The notes: a model not told the origin generated them from the letters alone. Shown: positions 52,581 to 60,636, counted from the first letter of the stretch. The stretch is 64,000 bases of DNA from Aquimarina spinulae (GCF_943373825.1 NZ_CALSBP010000003.1:434001-498000); one strand, 5' to 3'. Made by a program: numbers and translations.

Positions 52581-52658
52581 TGGGGAATTAAAAAATGACG
52601 ATTATGATGTTTAAACTTAAGATGAACTTATATAGCTAACAATAGGTAAAAATACCTG
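52581..52658 (-). promoter_or_regulatory. Two-part regulatory element, copy B (upstream of patatin gene)
   Basis: Box 1 is 52581-52603 (starts TGGGGAAT, ends AATGACGATT in plus sense; two bases longer than copy A in its A/T run). Box 2 is AATAGGTAAAAATACCTG at 52641-52658, whose centre AGGTA-AAAA-TACCT is a perfect inverted repeat. The gap between boxes is 37 bases, the same as in copy A. The element ends 42 bases before the patatin start at 52539, with no TAnnTTTG box in between. Confidence 0.55.
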
Positions 52659-52690
52659 TTTTTAAGCAAACATACTATAAGTAGTTTTTT

Positions 52691-53992
52691 TTATTGAATA
52701 CAATCCTGTATTGCTTCATCCAAAATCGCTATTCCTAAATCTATTTCTTTTTTACTTATTGTTAATGGAGGAGCAATTCTAAAAACACTTCCGTAGCCTT
52801 TCATTCGAACTATATTCATATTTAACCCTAATTCCAGGCATCTACTGCATATTTTTTGACCCAGATCATCATCTGGCACCTTTGTTTCCCGATCCTTTAC
52901 AATTTCAACACCTAATAAAAGTCCACTACCTCTTACATCCCCTATACATTCATATTTCTCATGTAGCTGTAGCAATTGCTGTTTTAAGTACTTCCCTTTT
53001 TCTAAAGCATTTTTGGCTAATTGTTGTTCATCGAGTATTTCGAAAGCAGCCGAGCCAAAAGATGCACAAAATGGATCGGATACGTGAGAAGTCACATAAA
53101 CAAACCCTTTTTTATAACATTCTTCCTCTATTTCTGCTGTGGTAACCATTGCTGCCAAAGGAAGTCCTCCTCCTAGTGTTTTTGATAAGGTTAAGAAATC
53201 GGGAACAACATCATATTGTTCAAAAGCAAAAGTTGTCCCCAGACGTCCTAATGCCGTTTGAGCTTCATCAAATATTAGTAATAATCCGCGTTCATCGCAT
53301 AGTTCTTTTAACCTTTTAACATAGTCGGGTTTTAATTCTATCATCCCAGCAGCACTCAATAAAGGTTCGGCTATTAATGCAGCGTATTCACCAACCGATT
53401 GCTGATCGGCCATTTTCATACCTACCTCCAGGCAAGTATGATCACAACTCCCTTTACAATGTGCAATTGGGCAACGATATTCATAAGGTGCCGGTATCAT
53501 CAAACTACCCGACATCGCAGGTCCATATCCTTTTCTTGTTTTTGAATAGGTATACGATTGTGCTCCGGCCGTCATACCATGCCAGGACCCTGAAAACCCT
53601 ATGATTTCAAAACTGCCAGTAACTAATTTTGCCATTCGTATTGCCACTTCATTCGACTCGGATCCTGTATTTAGAAATATACATTTGGATAGGCTATCGG
53701 GGAGTTTACTTGTTAATTTTTTGGCAAGATCAATAACCGGAGGAGACAAAATAGAACTTAGTAAATGAATCGCTGTATCACCTGACTTTTCTAATATTTC
53801 AACAAACTTTGGATGATTATGTCCAAATACAGAACACATTTGACCAGAAGTAAAATCCAGAATGGCATCTCCTTTTTTATTATAGATATAGCTTCCAAAA
53901 GCTTTTTCGGCAATAAAAGGTGAAAACTCACCACAATACCGTATTAGTGTTTCCTGGGCTTCTTCTACTTCTTTTGGGTTTAAATCTTGCAT
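52691..53992 (-). CDS. 2,2-Dialkylglycine decarboxylase-like PLP enzyme (class III aminotransferase fold)
   Basis: The protein has 433 residues, the size I recall for Burkholderia dialkylglycine decarboxylase. PLP lysine is Lys271 (LTLSKTLGGGLPLAAMV), with Asp242 (FDEAQTALGR) pairing the pyridine nitrogen. Residues diagnostic for the decarboxylase rather than for ordinary class III aminotransferases are present one position earlier than in the reference: Gln51 (DFTSGQMCSVFGH), Trp137 (GSWHGMT) and Arg405 (FRIAPPL). The enzyme decarboxylates 2,2-dialkylglycines such as 2-aminoisobutyrate and transaminates pyruvate. A Cys/His-rich loop (RCPIAHCKGSCDHTC, 173-187) is also seen. It lies 56 bases downstream of an AraC-type gene on the same strand, likely its regulator. 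Confidence 0.82.
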   Translation of the reverse strand: MQDLNPKEVEEAQETLIRYCGEFSPFIAEKAFGSYIYNKKGDAILDFTSGQMCSVFGHNHPKFVEILEKSGDTAIHLLSSILSPPVIDLAKKLTSKLPDSLSKCIFLNTGSESNEVAIRMAKLVTGSFEIIGFSGSWHGMTAGAQSYTYSKTRKGYGPAMSGSLMIPAPYEYRCPIAHCKGSCDHTCLEVGMKMADQQSVGEYAALIAEPLLSAAGMIELKPDYVKRLKELCDERGLLLIFDEAQTALGRLGTTFAFEQYDVVPDFLTLSKTLGGGLPLAAMVTTAEIEEECYKKGFVYVTSHVSDPFCASFGSAAFEILDEQQLAKNALEKGKYLKQQLLQLHEKYECIGDVRGSGLLLGVEIVKDRETKVPDDDLGQKICSRCLELGLNMNIVRMKGYGSVFRIAPPLTISKKEIDLGIAILDEAIQDCIQ

Positions 53993-54048
53993 AACGTTTT
54001 ACTTTTGATAGCAAGTTCGATCAATTTTAAACCCTAAAATTGTAAAAT

Positions 54049-54804
54049 TCAATCATTTTTAACCAGGTCGGCATATTTTTTTGGGATCATCCCAACATTC
54101 ATTTTAAAGTATTTATTAAAATGACTTTGGTCAAAAAAGCCCGTATCATAAGCAATATCAGTAAAACTATCTCTCGTCTTTATGTATTCTTTAGCTTTTT
54201 CTATTCGTAGGTTTTGTAGATAGCGAATAGGCGAAATCCCAATATTGGTTTTAAAAAGACGTTGAAAATGACTATCACTTAAACAGGTTAGATCCAATAA
54301 TTCTTCTACCAATATGGTACGATTATAATTATGCTCAAAATGTACCAGTGCCTTTTTTAAAATAAGTTTTGACTTTGTTGAATTAGCACTAGTACTAATC
54401 AAAAAATGCTTAAATACATCCGGCACTCTGGTTTCTTCACTATTTGTAGCACCCAAATTCTTCTTATTGGTATCCCTGATCGATTCGAACCAGGCATCAA
54501 AATGATGTTTATACGAATAGCAATTCTGTATTATCGTTAGGCCTAATCTGTTACTGGAAATAGTATTGAAAGAGTATAATTTTGGAACCCGTATCACCTT
54601 ATAATGAAAAAAGTTCTCTATTAATGTCTGGTGTGCCACATAGGGAGGGATTACGACCAAATCACCTGCTTTTAAGGTAAATATAGCATCTTTACATATA
54701 AGATTCGAACTTCCATTTATGATATAAGAAAATGTATAGCGATCCGGATGCAAATGCATCGGAAAAAAATGTCTTTTATCATAACATATGGTCGCACATT
54801 CCAT
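54049..54804 (-). CDS. AraC-family regulator with N-terminal cupin domain
   Basis: The 251-residue soluble AraC protein has an N-terminal cupin-type arm (about 8-75, RHFFPMHLHPDRYTFSYIINGS, 'FTLKAGDLVVIPPYVAHQTL') that binds an effector. The C-terminal double HTH is at about 150-247 (ILVEELLDLTCLSDSHFQRLFKTNIGISPIRYLQNLRIEKAKEYI, then FTDIAYDTGFFDQSHFNKYFKMNVGMIPKKY). It has no membrane helices, unlike the other AraC proteins here. It is immediately upstream of and co-oriented with the dialkylglycine decarboxylase gene, so it probably controls it in response to an amino acid or amine. That is inference. Confidence 0.9.
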   Translation of the reverse strand: MECATICYDKRHFFPMHLHPDRYTFSYIINGSSNLICKDAIFTLKAGDLVVIPPYVAHQTLIENFFHYKVIRVPKLYSFNTISSNRLGLTIIQNCYSYKHHFDAWFESIRDTNKKNLGATNSEETRVPDVFKHFLISTSANSTKSKLILKKALVHFEHNYNRTILVEELLDLTCLSDSHFQRLFKTNIGISPIRYLQNLRIEKAKEYIKTRDSFTDIAYDTGFFDQSHFNKYFKMNVGMIPKKYADLVKND

Positions 54805-55107
54805 GTTATAGGTAATTTATAATACGAAGGTAAGTAAAAAATATACGTACTCTTAACATAAAATTAGTCATTATAACGACAATACCAGTGTTTCTTAAAT
54901 TGAATTTTTGAGCATTTCTATTTTAGAAATTGAAGAATTCTTAAGTATTGATAATGAAGATCGCGGACCTCAAACACGCGCTATTTTTATCAATTTTAGG
55001 TAGAAAACCCGCTATAAATTGGGGGTTTTAACTCTTTTTAATTGATTATGAATTCTATAACTTTAGTAAAGCTAAATATGGACTAACGGTATTCTAAATC
55101 TGTTATT
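54805..55107. other. Divergent intergenic region with hairpin before the DUF5995 gene
   Basis: These 303 bases separate the AraC gene from the DUF5995 gene. A hairpin at 55004-55029 (AAAACCC with GGGTTTT, extending to nine pairs with one mismatch) lies 78 bases before the ATG at 55108 and is followed by AACTCTTTTT, so it could act as a terminator or leader structure. A TTTTAGGTAGAAAACCC segment there resembles box 2 of the shared element only loosely. No TAnnTTTG box was found. Confidence 0.35.
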
Positions 55108-56457
55108 ATGAATCCAGCTTCTATCGATGAAGTAATCGAAAAATTAGAATCTATTCTACAGTGGTCAAAAGAACACTCTAGTCGAGTGGGCTATTTCGCT
55201 AGTTTATATTTGCGAGTAACCCAAACCATTAAAAACAAATTAGGTACCGGGTATTTTGATGATGATAAACGACTTGAAGAGTTAGATATTCATTTTGCAG
55301 CGCGCTATTTTAAAGTAGTTGAACAATTTCAAAATAATGATCCTACCATGCCCAAAGCATGGGCAGTTGCTTTTAATGCAATATCTGATCATGAGCTCAT
55401 TATTGTTCAACACTTATTATTAGGCATGAATCCACATATCAATATTGATTTGGGAGCTGCTGCTGCAGAAATTGCTCCTGGAGCAGCTATTCATGATCTG
55501 CATGATGATTTTCAAAAGGTAAATACTATTCTTGCATCTATTATCCCAACTGTTCTGAAGGAGTTAAGTGAACTTTCTCCATTATTATACTTATTAGAGG
55601 ATATTGCAAAAAAAGAAGAAGAGGCGATTATTAATTTTAGTATGAAAATCGCACGAGATTTTGCCTGGAAACTCGCTACCGAACTAGCGCCTCTTACCAT
55701 ACAAGATCAACAAGTCGTTATTGAACAAAAAAATGTAGATATAGCCAAGGTAGGTGAAAAAATTATTGACCCTGGTTTTTTGGCATCCTCTGTTTTGAAG
55801 GTTATTAATTCTGTAGAAGTAAAAGATGTCGATCAGATTATTGACACCCTAAATGCTGGAAACGAATTACTTGAATTAATAGAACAAGAACAAGGTATCA
55901 TACTAAGTCCAGAAGCGCTTAAGAATGCTCCTAACCAAATATATTACTTTCGAATAGCAAAAGGAGAATGGACCGGTAATTTTAATTTTAAAATAAAAAG
56001 CTGGTCTAAAATGCTAAGAGCTTCGATTAGTATTAAAAATAAGATATTGCTTACTATGATGGGGTTATTTCAAAAAATAGTTGGAGATGCGGCTATCAAA
56101 TCAATTATTACTCCTTTACCAGATGAAGGAAAAGCAGGTGTTGCCAAAAATGATTTCCGAATTCATAAAGGTTGGTTTACCCTTTTTATTTCTAAAGAAG
56201 ATTACCTTTTATCTCCTAATGGCAAAGGAGTAATTGTAGATGCCCATGTTCGTTTTGGACCTTTTTCTTTTTTGTTTAGAGAACATGATGTGTATCCTGC
56301 TGTGATTTATGATAATGGGCTCAAAGCATTGTATCATATTGATTTGTTAGGCACCCAATTTGTTGGTGATTATACTGTTCGATCAGATCAAAAGCAGGTG
56401 CATTCGGTTTTAGAGAATGATTGGGCAAAAGCAGTAGAAATCTTGAATAAGCAATGA
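55108..56457 (+). CDS. DUF5995-family protein with an additional C-terminal domain
   Basis: The 449-residue protein has no signal peptide. Residues 1-230 match the DUF5995 family as I recall it: SIDEVIEKLESILQWSKEHSSRVGYFASLYLRVTQTIKN, LDIHFAARYF, and the hallmark IVQHLLLGMNPHINIDLGAAAAEIAPG. The family is helical and has conserved His/Asn/Asp residues (QHLLLGMN.HINLDL), suggesting a metal site, but its function is unknown to me. The last 180 residues (about 275-449) are beta-rich (GEWTGNFNFKIKSWSKM, FTLFISKEDYLLSPNGKGVIVDAHVRFGPF) and are not part of the usual family length. It is monocistronic, bounded by hairpins on both sides. Confidence 0.75.
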   Translation: MNPASIDEVIEKLESILQWSKEHSSRVGYFASLYLRVTQTIKNKLGTGYFDDDKRLEELDIHFAARYFKVVEQFQNNDPTMPKAWAVAFNAISDHELIIVQHLLLGMNPHINIDLGAAAAEIAPGAAIHDLHDDFQKVNTILASIIPTVLKELSELSPLLYLLEDIAKKEEEAIINFSMKIARDFAWKLATELAPLTIQDQQVVIEQKNVDIAKVGEKIIDPGFLASSVLKVINSVEVKDVDQIIDTLNAGNELLELIEQEQGIILSPEALKNAPNQIYYFRIAKGEWTGNFNFKIKSWSKMLRASISIKNKILLTMMGLFQKIVGDAAIKSIITPLPDEGKAGVAKNDFRIHKGWFTLFISKEDYLLSPNGKGVIVDAHVRFGPFSFLFREHDVYPAVIYDNGLKALYHIDLLGTQFVGDYTVRSDQKQVHSVLENDWAKAVEILNKQ

Positions 56458-56462
56458 TAGTT

Positions 56463-56490
56463 TATACTATTACATAGTAACAATAGTATA
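56463..56490 (+). terminator. Inverted repeat directly after the DUF5995 gene
   Basis: Perfect 9-bp arms (TATACTATT at 56463-56471 and AATAGTATA at 56482-56490) flank a 10-base loop, starting six bases after the stop at 56457. The AT-only stem is weak, so it may instead be an operator or RNA-stability hairpin. The stronger terminator follows at 56496. Confidence 0.35.
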
Positions 56491-56495
56491 CATAA

Positions 56496-56526
56496 TAAAA
56501 AAAGCCCATCAATAATGATGGGCTTT
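56496..56526 (-). terminator. Bidirectional intrinsic terminator between DUF5995 and cold-shock genes
   Basis: An 11-bp stem (AAAGCCCATCA at 56501-56511 with TGATGGGCTTT at 56516-56526, 4-base loop) carries an A run on its left, giving a T run for minus-strand transcripts. It serves the cold-shock gene ending at 56544 and, less strongly, the DUF5995 gene. Confidence 0.8.
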
Positions 56527-56543
56527 CATTAAACTTGAAAGTA

Positions 56544-56735
56544 TTAGATAACTTTTACGTTTACCGCGTTTAATCCTTTGTTACCTTCTTGTAGATCAAA
56601 TTCAACTGCGTCGCCTTCACGAATTTCGTCTACTAATCCAGAAATGTGTACAAAATGATCTTTGTTAGCACCTTCTTCAGTGATAAATCCAAAACCTTTA
56701 GCGTCATTGAAGAATTTTACTGTTCCTTTATTCAT
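56544..56735 (-). CDS. cspA: Cold-shock domain protein (CspA family)
   Basis: The ATG at 56735 gives the standard 63-residue cold-shock protein. The frame is open upstream to 56786, but the canonical start is MNKGTVKFFNDAKGFGFI. RNP1 is KGFGFI and RNP2 is HFVHIS. The fold binds single-stranded RNA/DNA and acts as an RNA chaperone. The symbol is by family only; flavobacteria usually have several paralogues. The A/T-rich 150-base upstream region could hold a long leader, as in other cold-shock mRNAs, but no perfect -7 box was found. Confidence 0.93.
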   Translation of the reverse strand: MNKGTVKFFNDAKGFGFITEEGANKDHFVHISGLVDEIREGDAVEFDLQEGNKGLNAVNVKVI

Positions 56736-56887
56736 TGTAATGTAATTAAATTTATTATATAATTTGTTTTGCAAAGATGGTGTCAATTATTTGATAAATA
56801 ACAAATTAATTCATTAATTTTCAATTATATATCAAATTGACAGTAAAACCCTACTAAACAGAAACTGTCATTATCAAAACACAAAAG

Positions 56888-57340
56888 TCATTTAATAGAG
56901 TTCCATATATCCAAATATATTTTCCAGTTAGCTCCTACTTTTTTCCAGACGATTACATATTTACCTTTCCAGGTAATTTCTTCTCCATCAGCTTTTTTTG
57001 TAGTGCCTTGATAGGTACCATAATCATATGCTTCATTACCAATGATTTTAATTTCAATTGGATCTATTCTATGATTAATGATCTTTATTCCTTCAGGAAG
57101 CCTCCAATAGCCTAATATACCTTCAGTTCCTTCAATAATTTTTAGATTATTAGGGAATATTTTAGCATCCTTGGTATACGATTCACCGATCATTTTATAA
57201 TCTGAAGTATTTACATATTTAGAAAAGTTTTTGCCGTTTTCTAATATTTGTTTGATCTCTGCTTTTTCTCCGATATAGTTTTGCCCAATTGCTTGATTGC
57301 AAATAAATATCAGAAGTAAAATTGATAAAAATGATTTCAT
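56888..57340 (-). CDS. Secreted NTF2-like (SnoaL/DUF4440-type) protein
   Basis: The 150-residue protein has a signal peptide (cleavage near AIGQN). The mature part has the cone-shaped NTF2-like fold pattern: KQILENGKNFSKYVNTSDYKMIGESYTKDAKIFPNN, then EGILGYWRLP, IEIKIIGNEAYDYGTYQGT and the final strand KYVIVWKKVGANWKIYLDIWNS. It has about one domain and no extra parts. Such small secreted proteins are ligand-binding or enzymatic; the specific role is unknown. The gene lies 3 bases after the previous NTF2-like gene and ends the AraC/DJ-1 module 2 gene run. Confidence 0.82.
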   Translation of the reverse strand: MKSFLSILLLIFICNQAIGQNYIGEKAEIKQILENGKNFSKYVNTSDYKMIGESYTKDAKIFPNNLKIIEGTEGILGYWRLPEGIKIINHRIDPIEIKIIGNEAYDYGTYQGTTKKADGEEITWKGKYVIVWKKVGANWKIYLDIWNSIK

Positions 57341-57343
57341 TTT

Positions 57344-57763
57344 CTATTTCTTTTGTTGTCTATAGAATATCTTACTAACTACTTTCCATTCTCCATCTAC
57401 TTTTAACAAATTCATATAATCAATAAATGTAAATGTCTCATATTCTATTTCAAGTTTTGCTTGTGCTGCATTTCCTGTTATATCTATAGTAGTAATCTTT
57501 GTTTTCCTGTTTTGTTTCGGTCCGGGCTTCATTACTTTTTTAAAGAATTCTAAAGCATTTACCTCTTTGTAACCGTCTTTTGAAATAAATTTCATCGTAG
57601 CATTGGTGTGAAATGCTTTTTTTAAGGTTTCAAAATCATTGTTTGTACCACCATCCAGGTAATACGTTACGGTCTTTTCTACAAGTGTTTTATCAGATTC
57701 TTGAGCAAAAGTTAATGAAGAAGTACTAATGCATACGAGTAGGATATAAAGTATTGTTCTCAT
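57344..57763 (-). CDS. Secreted NTF2-like (putative lumazine-binding type) protein
   Basis: The 139-residue protein has a signal peptide (cleavage near LTFAQE). The fold pattern KTLVEKTVTYYLDGGTNNDFETLKKAFHTNATMKFIS, then NAAQAKLEIEYETFTFIDYMNLLKVDGEWKVVSKIFYR is that of the Lumazine_bd_2 branch of NTF2-like proteins, common in Bacteroidota next to AraC or hydrolase genes. Ligand or reaction unknown. It is 18 bases downstream of the DJ-1 lipoprotein gene and 3 bases upstream of another NTF2-like gene; the three are surely co-transcribed. Confidence 0.85.
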   Translation of the reverse strand: MRTILYILLVCISTSSLTFAQESDKTLVEKTVTYYLDGGTNNDFETLKKAFHTNATMKFISKDGYKEVNALEFFKKVMKPGPKQNRKTKITTIDITGNAAQAKLEIEYETFTFIDYMNLLKVDGEWKVVSKIFYRQQKK

Positions 57764-57781
57764 CTGTTTATTTATTTTAAG

Positions 57782-58534
57782 TTATTTATGATTTGTTTTC
57801 TGAAGCATTGCTACAACTTGTTTTGCCACGGATACAGAAGCTGTAGGATCCTGTCCGGTAATTAATCTACCATCTACAATATAATGATTATCCCATCCTT
57901 TTTTAGAATAGGTAAAATTTCCACCATTTTTAGTAATGGCCTCTTCAATAGAAAAGGGAAAGGTTTTATAATACGCTTTATTTTTATTTTCAAAAGCATC
58001 AGCAAAACCATTTACCTCTTTTTCTTCATACAGATATTTTCCATTTGTAAGCTTTAAATTTACGATTCCTGCGGTTCCGTGACAAATGGTTGATACAATT
58101 CCTGTATTCTCATAAATTTCCCTTGAAATACCCTGTATAGCTTTATTCTCAGGAACTCCAAACATAGCAGCCCCACCACCACTATAATAGACTGCTTTAT
58201 AGTTTTTTGCATCAATAGCTTCTGGTGAGTACGTATTTTTAAATAAATTCATAAAATCTTTGTCGTCTAAATATTTTTTTTGAATAGGATCTGAAGTATT
58301 TATATACCCTATCGGAATTTCGCCACCTTCTGGGCTTACAAAATCAACCTGATAACCCGATTTTATAAATACATCATAGGCCAAAACGATTTCTGCAAAA
58401 TGATTTGCAGTTTTCAGATCTGTATTACCGTAGGTGCGTTGATTAGAGGTAACAAACAAAATCTTATCTTTTGAAGAAGCCGAACACCCCAAAAAAAGAA
58501 AAATCATCAAAAATGGTAGTATACAATTTCTCAT
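57782..58534 (-). CDS. DJ-1/PfpI-family lipoprotein, AraC/DJ-1 module 2
   Basis: The 250-residue protein has a lipoprotein signal ending at Cys17 (IFLFLGC). The DJ-1/PfpI domain shows KILFVTSNQRTYGNTDL, YQVDFVSPEGGEIPIGY, AVYYSGGGAAMFGVPENKAIQ and the nucleophile elbow STICHGTAGIVNL (Cys151-His152). It lacks the C-terminal extension of the gene at 43748 but shares its motif order, so both are secreted or envelope versions of the family, likely hydrolase or glyoxalase-like. It is 88 bases downstream of a 7TM-AraC gene and upstream of two NTF2-like genes on the same strand. Confidence 0.88.
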   Translation of the reverse strand: MRNCILPFLMIFLFLGCSASSKDKILFVTSNQRTYGNTDLKTANHFAEIVLAYDVFIKSGYQVDFVSPEGGEIPIGYINTSDPIQKKYLDDKDFMNLFKNTYSPEAIDAKNYKAVYYSGGGAAMFGVPENKAIQGISREIYENTGIVSTICHGTAGIVNLKLTNGKYLYEEKEVNGFADAFENKNKAYYKTFPFSIEEAITKNGGNFTYSKKGWDNHYIVDGRLITGQDPTASVSVAKQVVAMLQKTNHK

Positions 58535-58622
58535 ACTGAATTAATTTTCAGCAAATTTGAAAAATCATTACCTGTATAGGTTTATGTATTATAAATCAGA
58601 AGTACTGATTTATAAATTAGAA

Positions 58623-59663
58623 CTATGCTACTTCTTTTTTATAGGCCGCAGGAGTTTTACCCACTATCTTTTTAAAGGTAGTGTAAAATGTTGATTTCGA
58701 ATTAAACCCACATTCATAACCAACAGCTTCTGTAGTGTAATTGTCTTCATTAATCAAAAGTTGTTTAGCTTCTTGGATTCGATATTCATTAATAAATAAA
58801 GGGAAGCTTTTGCCTAGATTGTCATTTAGAAATTGAGATAAATAGTGTGGTAAAACATGTAGTTGTTTAGAAACATCTGCAAGTTTTAAATCTGGATTTT
58901 TAAATAGCTCCTTTTCTTTAATCATCCTATCTAATTTGATTTGAAACTCACTTGCTTCATCAAGATCAATCTTTTTATCAGCATATTTAATCGTTTCTTC
59001 AAAAAACAAAGACGTTTTATTTCTTTTCAATACCCAAAATAAAATGAAAAGGAAAAATACAAACGAAAACGAAAGTGCACCTACAATATACGATGTATAA
59101 GATCCGATATTATAACCCATCCAGATAATAGATACTCCACCAAATACACTTAACACCCAAATTTCTATTTGTTTGATTTTATGTTCTTTGGAAAACAATG
59201 TATTAAAAACCGATTTTAATCGAATCGCCGTACATACGATATACAACAACCATTGCAAATAAATGATTTTGACAAAGTTTCCTGACCATAATCTTTTATG
59301 TTCCCAATAGGGATATATAACACTTAATACAATGACTACTACCAAAGCGGGAATAACATGAAATAACCACCAGCCTTTACGTTTAGATTCAACTATCAGA
59401 CTTTTGGTATATAGGTACAAAAAAGGACCTATTAGAACACAAGCCGAAAGTCCTATTTGTATAAATACTTCAGATAATTCTGGATTAAAATAAAAGAAAA
59501 CAGATTTTAGTATTCGTACACTTAATACAAATAAAAGTGCTGATAGGAAATAATTAGATAATCCTCTCTTTTTAGAAAAGAAAGCAAAATAAAAACTTAA
59601 TAAAAAACCATTTAACGCTCCTAGTGCACTAAAAAGAAATAATAATTGACGTTCTAAATCCAT
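58623..59663 (-). CDS. Membrane-bound AraC-family regulator (7TM-AraC), AraC/DJ-1 module 2
   Basis: I chose the ATG at 59663 (MDLERQLLFLFSALGALNGFL). The frame runs further to 59810, but that part reads through the palindromic element at 59718-59881 and has no family resemblance. The 346-residue protein has seven membrane helices (1-225) and an AraC HTH domain (about 250-345, NPDLKLADVSKQLHVLPHYLSQFLNDNLGKSFPLFINEYRIQEAKQLL, then AVGYECGFNSKSTFYTTFKKIVGKTPAAYKK). It heads a run of four co-oriented genes with DJ-1 and two NTF2-like proteins, its probable targets. Confidence 0.9.
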   Translation of the reverse strand: MDLERQLLFLFSALGALNGFLLSFYFAFFSKKRGLSNYFLSALLFVLSVRILKSVFFYFNPELSEVFIQIGLSACVLIGPFLYLYTKSLIVESKRKGWWLFHVIPALVVVIVLSVIYPYWEHKRLWSGNFVKIIYLQWLLYIVCTAIRLKSVFNTLFSKEHKIKQIEIWVLSVFGGVSIIWMGYNIGSYTSYIVGALSFSFVFFLFILFWVLKRNKTSLFFEETIKYADKKIDLDEASEFQIKLDRMIKEKELFKNPDLKLADVSKQLHVLPHYLSQFLNDNLGKSFPLFINEYRIQEAKQLLINEDNYTTEAVGYECGFNSKSTFYTTFKKIVGKTPAAYKKEVA

Positions 59664-59717
59664 GAAAATATAAAAAGTAAACCCGTTGTGTATTTTAAAA
59701 TCAATACTATAAAAAAC

Positions 59718-59881
59718 CGTCAATTCGAGTGGTTTTTCATAGTGACCTCTCGACTGCGCTCGAGATGACGTAGAGAAAAACTGTATCGAGAATAGCTTTT
59801 TTGACCCCAAATCCTTGTCATCCTGAGTGTATCGAAGGACTCTATACGCTTCTTCCTATGACCGAAGCACTCGAATTGACG
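59718..59881 (+). repeat. Dispersed palindromic intergenic element, copy 2 (well preserved)
   Basis: Perfect 14-bp terminal inverted repeats, CGTCAATTCGAGTG at 59718-59731 and CACTCGAATTGACG at 59868-59881, bound a 164-bp element. The interior contains further inverted segments (CTCGACTGCGCTCGAG, GTCATCCTGAGTGTATCGA). The 400-base gap 59664-60063 holds nothing else recognised. The G+C-richer interior contrasts with the surroundings. A degenerate copy lies at 22049-22190. It resembles the mobile or REP-like intergenic sequences of other flavobacteria. It is non-coding; frames across it are spurious. Confidence 0.7.
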
Positions 59882-60063
59882 AATTTGGTATTCAAAAATA
59901 TCAAAATGCACAACAGATAAAGTAAATATATAGCAAATATTTAAAAATGATTTATAATTTTCATTTCCATTACAGATACATTACCTCTATCTTACTATTC
60001 TTTGTAAATTCTGGAATCACATACTTATTTTACCATTTTGTGAGTATACTGTAGTTGATTAAA

Positions 60064-60636
60064 CTACACCAGTTCACGTCTTAATTCATTTAAGGAGATG
60101 TTGCTATTGATTAACCTGGTTATCACTTCTTCACGAAATTCATCCAGATCATCATAATCATAATATTTGGCCCACTTGTAGGTTTCGAGAAGGTTTTTGA
60201 TTTGCTTGATAAGTTTTCGGGTTGCATCTGCAGAACGTAGCACGGCAACCTGATCATAATCAGGGTTATCTTTATGCATATAGCTGACCTTTTTGGTTTC
60301 AAAATCGACCGAAATATAGTAGGCATCTACATCGGGATCCAGATTTTCTCTAAAATCCACCCAATCTGCATATCCCAATCGTAAGTCGTCAATTTCTGGA
60401 GGAAAATCAGACACTAGTCTCCATTGGCACTTTGCAGCTCTACCCCAATGGTTAGACATTCTATATACTCCATGTTTTGTATAATAATAGGTACTCCCCG
60501 ACTCACTTCTGTAATTTGGTTTTCTTCTCGTGATTTCGCGTAGCGAAGCTCCTCTGAATACACAATACGTTTTATTAAAGAAGTTATAACGCGTGTATAC
60601 CTTAACGTGTTCTTTTTCCTGATGTTCCAAATGCAT
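60064..60636 (-). CDS. Unrecognised conserved-looking soluble protein
   Basis: The 190-residue protein has no signal peptide or membrane helix. It is rich in aromatic and charged residues (VKVYTRYNFFNKTYCVFRG, RSESGSTYYYTKHGVYRMSNHWGRAAKCQWRL, DYADWVDFRENLDPDVDAYYISVDFETKKVSYMH-like centre). The C-terminal 60 residues are predicted helical (ATRKLIKQIKNLLETYKWAKYY, DEFREEVITRLINSNISLNELRREL). I do not recognise a family. The codon use and even distribution of residues look like a real gene, and no competing frame fits. It stands alone, with gene-poor stretches on both sides. Confidence 0.7.
   Translation of the reverse strand: MHLEHQEKEHVKVYTRYNFFNKTYCVFRGASLREITRRKPNYRSESGSTYYYTKHGVYRMSNHWGRAAKCQWRLVSDFPPEIDDLRLGYADWVDFRENLDPDVDAYYISVDFETKKVSYMHKDNPDYDQVAVLRSADATRKLIKQIKNLLETYKWAKYYDYDDLDEFREEVITRLINSNISLNELRRELV

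Noticed and set aside
59720..59911. Minus-strand 63-codon frame across the palindromic element
   Set aside because: It reads through the inverted-repeat element at 59718-59881, which is non-coding in layout. The related extension of the AraC gene to 59810 was rejected for the same reason.
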